A stretch of 18,363 nucleotides of DNA from JANXQE01 sp035651635 (lineage in GTDB: Bacteria; Verrucomicrobiota; Verrucomicrobiia; Limisphaerales; UBA8199): the NCBI GenBank assembly GCA_035651635.1, contig DASRFK010000192.1, positions 1 to 18,363 of the forward strand, written 5' to 3'. A program made the position numbers and the translations under genes. Positions within the stretch are counted from its first letter, which is position 1. The number at the start of each line of letters is the position of its first letter. Shown here piece after piece: positions 14,075 through 18,363 of this stretch. The notes beneath the pieces are model-generated. The model saw only the letters and a program-made list of their open reading frames with translations. It did no database searches and was not told the DNA's origin.

Positions 14075-14476
14075 GCCCATTTGGTTCGTGCTCGAGAGGG
14101 TCGGAATGGTGCGACGGATGGCACCGATCCTCAATTGCGGTGAACAACTTTTGAATAACTTTCGGTTGAGGCACCGCCTTCCCGCGCGTAAAAGTTTAAG
14201 TAGCGAGGCAGTACGCTCGAGTCCGAGTACCGGCTTAGAGATCAATGTGCCGGGGCGTCAGGACTTGCCGCTAGTCGGCAGTTATCCCGGTTTCGGGAGC
14301 GCCAATCTCAATTAGCGACGCCTCGCTACTTTTTGTACCCCCCCGGCCGGCGCAGCCGCAGCGCTGCCCTGTGGGGTCTTGGTCTGAACGCACGCATAGC
14401 GCGCTTTTTGTTTTCACTTGTGCGTTCCGGGGGATTTGTCTTTCCTACAGGACTGTTTGTTGCCGCACCTGTGTTT
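14075..14476. other. 402-nt gene-free region rich in inverted repeats
   Basis: Besides the 134-nt element at 14198-14334, this gap holds GGTGC/GCACC (14108-14112 with 14121-14125). Two further 6-bp pairings exclude one another: CCTCAA/TTGAGG (14129-14134 with 14166-14171) and GCGGTG/CACCGC (14137-14142 with 14172-14177). From 14335 to 14476 the sequence is GC-rich with a poly-C run and shows no convincing promoter. The EF-G-like frame is open through this last part but has no plausible initiation site there. Confidence 0.5.
14198..14334 (+). ncRNA. candidate structured RNA or small terminal-inverted-repeat element
   Basis: A perfect 12-bp long-range inverted repeat encloses the element: AAGTAGCGAGGC (14198-14209) with GCCTCGCTACTT (14320-14331). 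It ends in five T residues (14330-14334). Inside lie AGTCC/GGACT (14220-14224 with 14261-14265), containing CCGGC/GCCGG (14230-14234 with 14249-14253). Next come TGCCG/CGGCA (14266-14270 with 14276-14280, loop CTAGT) and TCCCG/CGGGA (14285-14289 with 14294-14298, loop GTTT). GAGAT (14238-14242) in one loop is complementary to ATCTC (14305-14309), a possible pseudoknot. The region has no protein-like frame and matches no RNA family I can recognise. A MITE-like element with 12-bp terminal repeats (flanked by TTT on both sides) is the main alternative. Confidence 0.4.
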
Positions 14477-16567
14477 ATGAAAGAGTACCAAGCCGCGGAA
14501 ATCCGGAATTTTGCCATCGTCGGACATGCGTCATCGGGCAAGACGATGTTAAGTGAGGCAATGCTTGCGACGGCCGGAGTAATCAACCGAATGGGAACGG
14601 TCGCCGGCGGTTCGACCGTTTCGGATTACCACGACAGCGAACAGCAGCGGCAAATCTCGGTTTCCGCCACGCTGATGCACCTGGAATGGCTGGGCAAGAA
14701 ATTCAACCTGATCGATTGTCCCGGTTACGCGGATTTTATCAGTGAAGGTTTGGGCGCGTTGCGCGTGGGAGACTTTGCGCTGATCGTGGTGCATGCCAAT
14801 CACGGAGTGGGTGTCGGCACTGACGCTGCCTGGAAATATGCCACTGAAGACGGCATCCCCAAGGTGATCGTCATCAATGGCTTTGACAAAGAAGAGACCG
14901 ATTTCGAAAAAACCCTCGCTCAGCTCCGCGAACATTTCGGTGAACGGGTTTTTCCGCTGAACATCCCGCTCAACCCCGGGCCGGGCTTCAACCAGGTCCT
15001 GGATATTCCCCGCAACGAGGTGATGACCTATGCCGCGGATAAAAGCGGCAAGTACACGGAAGCGCCGGCTGCCGGACCGCTCGCGGATCGGGTCAAGCAG
15101 TTGCACGAGCAACTCATCGAATACATTGCCGAATCCGACGACAGCCTCATGGAAAAGTTTTTCGCGCAAGGCGGCCTCTCCGAGGAGGAGTTGCGCGCCG
15201 GTTTGCACGCGGCGATTCAAAAGCAGATTTTCACACCCTTGTTCGTCACCTCGGCCGAGAACAACATTGGCGTGGCGCGCCTGATGGATTTCATTGCCAA
15301 GTACGGGTCCTCGCCGGTGGATCGCCAAAAGGTCGGGGCCTTGGACGCGGATGCCAAAGAGACCGAGGTCGCGCTCACCGATCCGGACCCGGTTTTATAC
15401 GTGTTCAAGACGATGAGCGAGGCGCAATTCGGGGAGCTCTCCTTCTTCCGAATCTACTCGGGGTCGGTGAAATTCGGCAGCGAACTGTACAATACCGCCC
15501 GTCGCAGCACCGAAAAGATCGGCCAGATTTACCTCATCAATGGCAAGACCCGCACGAGTGTTCCGGCACTGGGAGCCGGGGACATTGGAGCGGTGGTGAA
15601 GCTCAAGGATACCCACACCGGTAACACGCTTTGCGGCGGCAAAAGGCGGGTCTCCCTGCCGAAGGTGGATTATCCCAAGCCCAACATTCACGCCTCCTTG
15701 AAAAGCAGCGCCAAGGGCGAAGAAGACAAAATTGCGTCCGGGCTGGCGGCGCTGCATCACGAAGATCCGACTTTCCTGCACATGGTCGATTCGGAACTGC
15801 ATCAAACCATCGTCTCCGCCCAGGGCGAGCTCCATCTGGAAGTGATCGCCGACCGATTGCGCAAGCGCTACAACGTGCACGTCGAGTTGAGCGAACCGCG
15901 CGTTCGCTACCGGGAAACCATCAAAGCCAAAGGTGATTCCAAGTACCGGCACAAAAAACAGACCGGCGGGGCGGGTCAATTTGCCGAGGTCTGGATGCGC
16001 ATTGAACCCAAGCCCCGCGACACCGGGGTCGAATTCACCCAATCCCTCAGCGGCCAGAACGTCGATCGCGTCTTCGTACCCTCGGTTGAGAAAGGCGTCC
16101 TCAAAGCCTGTGAAGAGGGCATTTTAGCCGGTTACCGGGTAGTGGATGTGAAGATTGACTTCTACGATGGCAAGATGCACCCCGTTGATTCAAAAGATAT
16201 CGCCTTCCAAATCGCCGGGTACTTCGGCTTCAAAGAAGCCTTCACGATGGCGCGCCCCTGCTTGCTCGAACCCATCCACACCGTCGAAATTCGGATACCG
16301 GAAGATTGCATGGGCAAAGTCATGGGGGATTTGTCGAGTCGGCGTGGCAAGATCCAGGGCATGGACATGGAAGGCACTTTCCAGCTCATAAAGGCCCACG
16401 TCCCGGCCAAGGAACTCTACCGTTACTCCAGCACGCTTCGTTCGCTCACGGGTGGCCGGGGCGTTCATGCCGAGACCTTCAGTCACTACGAAGAAATGCC
16501 TCGCGAAGCCGAAGCCAAGGTCATCGAGGAAAGCAAAAAAGCACGCCAGCAGCAGGCCGCAGAATAG
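14477..16567 (+). CDS. EF-G-like translational GTPase (EF-G II subfamily type)
   Basis: This 696-residue, five-domain translational GTPase is normal in length for EF-G. I start at ATG 14477: it precedes the conserved IRNFAIVGHASSGKT, while the 48 codons upstream (open to a TTG at 14333) are not conserved-looking. The P-loop GHASSGKT is at 16-23. The switch II motif is DCPGYADF (80-87), with Tyr at 84 where classical EF-G has the catalytic His. The guanine-recognition loop reads NGFD (134-137) instead of NKxD. SAENNIGVARLMDF resembles the G5 loop, and domains IV-V run through KKQTGGAGQFAEVWMRI to SLTGGRGVHAETFSHYEEMP. The His-to-Tyr change is, as I recall, common in EF-G2-like paralogues. Roles proposed for that group (stress, ribosome recycling or none essential) cannot be assigned here. 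Confidence 0.88.
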   Translation: MKEYQAAEIRNFAIVGHASSGKTMLSEAMLATAGVINRMGTVAGGSTVSDYHDSEQQRQISVSATLMHLEWLGKKFNLIDCPGYADFISEGLGALRVGDFALIVVHANHGVGVGTDAAWKYATEDGIPKVIVINGFDKEETDFEKTLAQLREHFGERVFPLNIPLNPGPGFNQVLDIPRNEVMTYAADKSGKYTEAPAAGPLADRVKQLHEQLIEYIAESDDSLMEKFFAQGGLSEEELRAGLHAAIQKQIFTPLFVTSAENNIGVARLMDFIAKYGSSPVDRQKVGALDADAKETEVALTDPDPVLYVFKTMSEAQFGELSFFRIYSGSVKFGSELYNTARRSTEKIGQIYLINGKTRTSVPALGAGDIGAVVKLKDTHTGNTLCGGKRRVSLPKVDYPKPNIHASLKSSAKGEEDKIASGLAALHHEDPTFLHMVDSELHQTIVSAQGELHLEVIADRLRKRYNVHVELSEPRVRYRETIKAKGDSKYRHKKQTGGAGQFAEVWMRIEPKPRDTGVEFTQSLSGQNVDRVFVPSVEKGVLKACEEGILAGYRVVDVKIDFYDGKMHPVDSKDIAFQIAGYFGFKEAFTMARPCLLEPIHTVEIRIPEDCMGKVMGDLSSRRGKIQGMDMEGTFQLIKAHVPAKELYRYSSTLRSLTGGRGVHAETFSHYEEMPREAEAKVIEESKKARQQQAAE

Positions 16568-16606
16568 CAACGGACGTCTTTTTGGCGCGAGAGTCGCCCC
16601 CCAAAA

Positions 16607-16690
16607 CCCGTCGTCCCGATAACGGGCTTGGGGTCAGCTCGCACTTTTCCTGGCCCGTCAGCCCGGAAAAAGTGTCGCACTGACCCCAAG
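16607..16690 (+). repeat. REP-like palindromic element downstream of the EF-G-like gene
   Basis: CTTGGGGTCAG (16627-16637) is the exact reverse complement of CTGACCCCAAG (16680-16690). Inside, CACTTTTCC (16642-16650) pairs with GGAAAAAGTG (16665-16674) with one bulge. A smaller hairpin, CCCGT/ACGGG (16607-16611 with 16622-16626), sits just before it. The GGGGTCAG...ACTTTTT arms resemble the palindromes associated with REP-type (RAYT) transposases; no transposase is present here. It may also end transcription of the EF-G-like gene. Confidence 0.6.
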
Positions 16691-16853
16691 CAATGCCGCC
16701 AATGACGGATTACCCGCCCAGCAGACTTCTGCTCGCGCTTCTTGCTCAGTTCGCACAAAAATGACCAGGTCCAACGCGGCGGGATCCCGCCAGTTACCTT
16801 TAAATCCACGATCCTGTGCTGGCATTGCCCCTGCTATCCTTTCACCCGGAGGA

Positions 16854-16875
16854 AAGAACCGCCCGAGCGGTTCTT
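16854..16875 (+). promoter_or_regulatory. 5'-leader hairpin of the small lipoprotein gene
   Basis: AAGAACCGC (16854-16862) and GCGGTTCTT (16867-16875) form a perfect 9-bp stem with a CCGA loop, 32 nt before the lipoprotein ATG. A GGAGGAAAG stretch overlaps its 5' side, while the functional Shine-Dalgarno appears to be GAAAGGA downstream. No T-tract follows the stem, so stabilisation or regulation of the mRNA is more likely than termination. Confidence 0.5.
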
Positions 16876-16907
16876 CGGCACAAATCCAAACGAAAGGACA
16901 AAACTAA

Positions 16908-17123
16908 ATGAAGGGTAAGGGTGAGAAGACAGTCAGCGCCAGGCTTCTGCTGTTGAGCATTTGCGTAGCTTTTGCGCTCGAGTTTGCTGGTTGCAAGGGG
17001 GGAACCGGTGGTGAAACGAGCACCGAACCCGCGGCTGGGGCCGCTGGCGGCACCAACGCCGCCACGACCAATGCAAGCGCGTCCGCCGATACCAACTCGA
17101 GTTCCGCCAGTACAACTCAGTAA
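16908..17123 (+). CDS. small Ala/Ser/Thr-rich lipoprotein
   Basis: The 71-residue protein has a lipoprotein signal peptide: basic N-terminus MKGKGEKTVSAR, hydrophobic LLLLSICVAFALEF, then a lipobox-like FAGC with the acylated cysteine at position 29. The mature part (about 43 residues) is low-complexity Gly, Thr, Ala, Ser and Asn, ending SSASTTQ, with no domain. GAAAGGA about 10 nt upstream is a fair Shine-Dalgarno. The gene has its own leader hairpin and a strong downstream terminator, so it is a single-gene transcription unit. Small lipoproteins of this kind are often abundant envelope proteins; its role is unknown. Confidence 0.8.
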   Translation: MKGKGEKTVSARLLLLSICVAFALEFAGCKGGTGGETSTEPAAGAAGGTNAATTNASASADTNSSSASTTQ

Positions 17124-17162
17124 CGAACCACCTAACCGCATCGCCAGATTAAGGAACTTCAT

Positions 17163-17197
17163 AATCCAGCTCGGCTTGGCCGCCGGGCTGGATTTTT
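17163..17197 (+). terminator. rho-independent terminator of the lipoprotein gene
   Basis: The left arm AATCCAGCTCGGC (17163-17175) pairs over 13 bp with GCCGGGCTGGATT (17182-17194), with one G-U. The loop is 6 nt and T residues run from 17193 to 17197. It lies 40 nt after the lipoprotein stop codon. Confidence 0.92.
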
Positions 17198-17290
17198 GCA
17201 AGTCTATCTTTTCAGGAGCGTCTGGAACTGCCGAAGCGCCTCATGAGCTCCCTGATCGGTGTTGCATCGGGTTTTGCTGCCGCGGCCCAA

Positions 17291-18001
17291 TCAGAACAGC
17301 GCCCAACGAAAGGCCAGTTTAGGCGTAATTTTGGCCAGACGCTGGAAATCGACCGGTTTGGTCAAATAGGCGCTGGCGCCCAAACGCATCGCCTCAGTTA
17401 CATCCGCATCATTTTGCGAAGCCGAGAGCACGACAATAGGCAAGGCTTTCGTTCTTCGGTTTGCCTTGAGGCGGCGCAAGACCTCGAGACCGTGCACCTT
17501 GGGCAGTTGCAAGTCGAGTAAGATGACTTGGGGCAATGGCCGGTCGGCCCCCTTGGCGCCGGTTTGCGGGGCCAGAAAGTAGTCAATTGCGGCAGCGCCG
17601 TCTCGAATGACTTGCACCGGGTTAGCCAGCTTGGCGGCTTTAAAAGCCGCCAGCGTGTACTCGACGTCTTTTGGATCGTCCTCAATGAGCAAAATCATCC
17701 CGCCTTGCCCACCCGAGCCGATCAAAAGGTCTGCCCCGGAACCCTGCCCTGCAGCTCCCGATCCAGCTTCGACCGCATTAAAGACAGTGGCTACCGTTGC
17801 TCCGAGGGCGCTCGCCAGTCGCTGGATGCTCTCGAGCGTCAAATTCCTTTTGCCAGATTCGACCGCACTGATATAGGTCCGATGCAAATCAGACAACTCG
17901 GCCAGCCGTTCCTGAGAGATTCCTAGCTCTAATCTACGTCGCCTCAGTTCGGCGCCGAATCCCTTTTTTAAATCTGGTTGCGGCATCAAGCGGGTCCACA
18001 A
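17291..18001 (-). CDS. XRE-type HTH fused to a CheY-like receiver domain
   Basis: The N-terminal XRE/Cro helix-turn-helix (about KKGFGAELRRRRLELGISQERLAELSDLHRTYISAVESGKRNLTLESIQRLASALG) is joined by a Gly/Ser/Ala linker to a complete receiver domain. The receiver resembles Rcp1-type single-domain regulators: acidic pocket EDD in ILLIEDDPKD, phospho-acceptor Asp in VILLDLQLPK, Ser in VVLSAS and Lys in YLTKPVD. Counted from the longest start (GTG 18028) these are D117/D118, D172, S202 and K224. AAGGAGG on the minus strand (18018-18012) lies 10 nt before TTG 18001, the start chosen here; ATG 17986 and GTG 18028 are alternatives. The protein is probably a DNA-binding regulator controlled by phosphorylation. 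No histidine kinase is adjacent. Confidence 0.88.
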   Translation of the reverse strand: MWTRLMPQPDLKKGFGAELRRRRLELGISQERLAELSDLHRTYISAVESGKRNLTLESIQRLASALGATVATVFNAVEAGSGAAGQGSGADLLIGSGGQGGMILLIEDDPKDVEYTLAAFKAAKLANPVQVIRDGAAAIDYFLAPQTGAKGADRPLPQVILLDLQLPKVHGLEVLRRLKANRRTKALPIVVLSASQNDADVTEAMRLGASAYLTKPVDFQRLAKITPKLAFRWALF

Positions 18002-18052
18002 TAGGCAAGCGCCTCCTTCGTTATCCACAGACTATGAGTAACATAACGGGAT

Positions 18053-18072
18053 TGCCGCAGGTTCCTGCGGTA
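18053..18072. other. hairpin between corA and the HTH-receiver gene
   Basis: TGCCGCAG (18053-18060) and CTGCGGTA (18065-18072) form an 8-bp stem with one G-U and a GTTC loop. Read on the minus strand it lies downstream of corA and upstream of the HTH-receiver gene. No T-tract follows on either strand, so a rho-independent terminator is not supported. Confidence 0.4.
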
Positions 18073-18129
18073 TGACTTTACCCCAGTCGCAGAGGGATGT
18101 GAAAGTTGATTAAAAGTGACCTAAAATAG

Positions 18130-18363
18130 TCAAAACCACTTCTTCTTCTTAAAGTACCAGTACGTGGCTCCAGTCGAGAAGAGCATCACGCTCGCGGCGA
18201 TGGCGTACCCGTGGCGCCAGGTCAACTCAGGCATATCACGAAAATTCATCCCGTACCACGTGCCAATCATCATGAGGGGCGTAGTGATTACTGTGATCAG
18301 CGTGAGGACTTTTACAATTTCGCCCGTCTGATTCGAGGACATATTCAAATAAGCCTGCAAAAT
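18130..18363 (-). CDS. corA: CorA-family Mg2+/Co2+ channel, C-terminal part (partial)
   Basis: The minus-strand frame enters from the window end and closes at 18130, giving 77 residues of C-terminus. It shows the diagnostic end of CorA: a helix leading to LNMSSNQTGEIVKVLTLITVITTPLMMIGTWYGMNF (TM1 with the GMN selectivity motif), the short periplasmic loop RDMPELTWRHG, TM2 (YAIAASVMLFSTGATYWYF) and the basic tail KKKKWF. CorA forms pentameric magnesium channels in the inner membrane. The N-terminal cytoplasmic domain lies outside the window. Confidence 0.95.
   Translation of the reverse strand: MLQAYLNMSSNQTGEIVKVLTLITVITTPLMMIGTWYGMNFRDMPELTWRHGYAIAASVMLFSTGATYWYFKKKKWF

Larger units (their letters stand above)
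16568..16907. other. 340-nt gene-free region between the EF-G-like and lipoprotein genes
   Basis: The gap contains the REP-like palindrome (listed separately), a 14-bp perfect palindrome GGCGGGATCCCGCC (16778-16791) that could be an operator, and GCAATGCC/GGCATTGC (16690-16697 with 16821-16828). It also holds the 5'-leader hairpin of the lipoprotein gene. No convincing coding frame or promoter hexamers are visible. Confidence 0.5.

Noticed and set aside
14129..14177. H-type pseudoknot from CCTCAA/TTGAGG and GCGGTG/CACCGC
   Set aside because: The zero-nucleotide link between the 3' strands and the 2-nt link between the 5' strands make simultaneous formation sterically implausible. I treat the two as alternatives only.
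14198..14331. Retron-like msr/msd RNA, suggested by the 12-bp a1/a2-like flanking repeats
   Set aside because: No reverse transcriptase gene is adjacent; the downstream gene is an EF-G-like GTPase. No other retron hallmark is visible.
14333..14476. TTG-started 48-codon extension of the EF-G-like protein
   Set aside because: It begins in the T-run of the structured element, has no Shine-Dalgarno and does not resemble EF-G. ATG 14477 gives a normal-length protein.
17243..17926. Plus-strand frames across the HTH-receiver gene
   Set aside because: They are antisense to a gene with complete HTH and receiver motifs and have no conserved features of their own.
18053..18072. Rho-independent terminator for corA
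   Set aside because: The stem is sound, but no T-tract follows it on either strand.

Overview
The window is about 18 kb of GC-rich bacterial chromosome. I infer a soil or freshwater Verrucomicrobiota (Pedosphaera/Limisphaerales-like). The inference rests on the gene content, the frequent GTG/TTG starts with weak Shine-Dalgarno sites, and dispersed CCGAAGG/TTCGGGT heptamer arrays of a kind I associate with that group. No database search was possible, so the assignment is tentative.

Layout. Positions 1-66 are the 3' end of an upstream gene (possibly plsX), followed by fabH (121-1158), a fatty-acid initiation enzyme. A two-HKD phospholipase-D-like protein follows (1320-2384). The centre (2491-11223) is one uninterrupted plus-strand operon of the MoxR/Bat (aerotolerance-type) class: MoxR AAA+ ATPase, DUF58 protein, a DUF4381-like membrane protein, two von Willebrand A (vWA) membrane proteins (BatA/BatB type), a repeat-containing exported protein, a BatD-like protein and a BatE-like TPR/SH3 protein. 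Its cistrons are tightly coupled by GTGA, TGATG, ATGA and TTTGA stop/start overlaps. Three heptamer-repeat elements sit on its gene boundaries; two are read through in frame into N-terminal/signal regions, and the third forms a 32-codon mini-ORF linking the two vWA genes.

Downstream, an M50 site-2-type protease runs on the minus strand, ending 4 nt from batE. After it come a DUF883 (ElaB/YqjD-type) membrane-anchored protein, a secreted clan-A glycoside hydrolase and a 64-residue hypothetical protein. A 400-nt gene-free stretch rich in inverted repeats follows, including a 134-nt candidate structured RNA or small terminal-inverted-repeat element. Next are an EF-G-like GTPase with altered G motifs, a REP-like hairpin, a small Ala/Ser/Thr-rich lipoprotein with its own rho-independent terminator, an XRE-HTH/CheY-REC fusion on the minus strand, and the 3' end of corA (minus strand, cut by the window end).

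Functionally, the Bat block is the only clear multi-gene system. MoxR is expected to remodel or chaperone targets recruited by the MIDAS-bearing DUF58/vWA proteins at the inner membrane, with the DUF4381, BatD and BatE proteins acting on the periplasmic side. The other genes look like independent housekeeping or accessory transcription units. The best leads for new biology are the repeat-derived N-termini and mini-ORF in the Bat operon, the structured element at 14198-14334, and the HTH-REC fusion.
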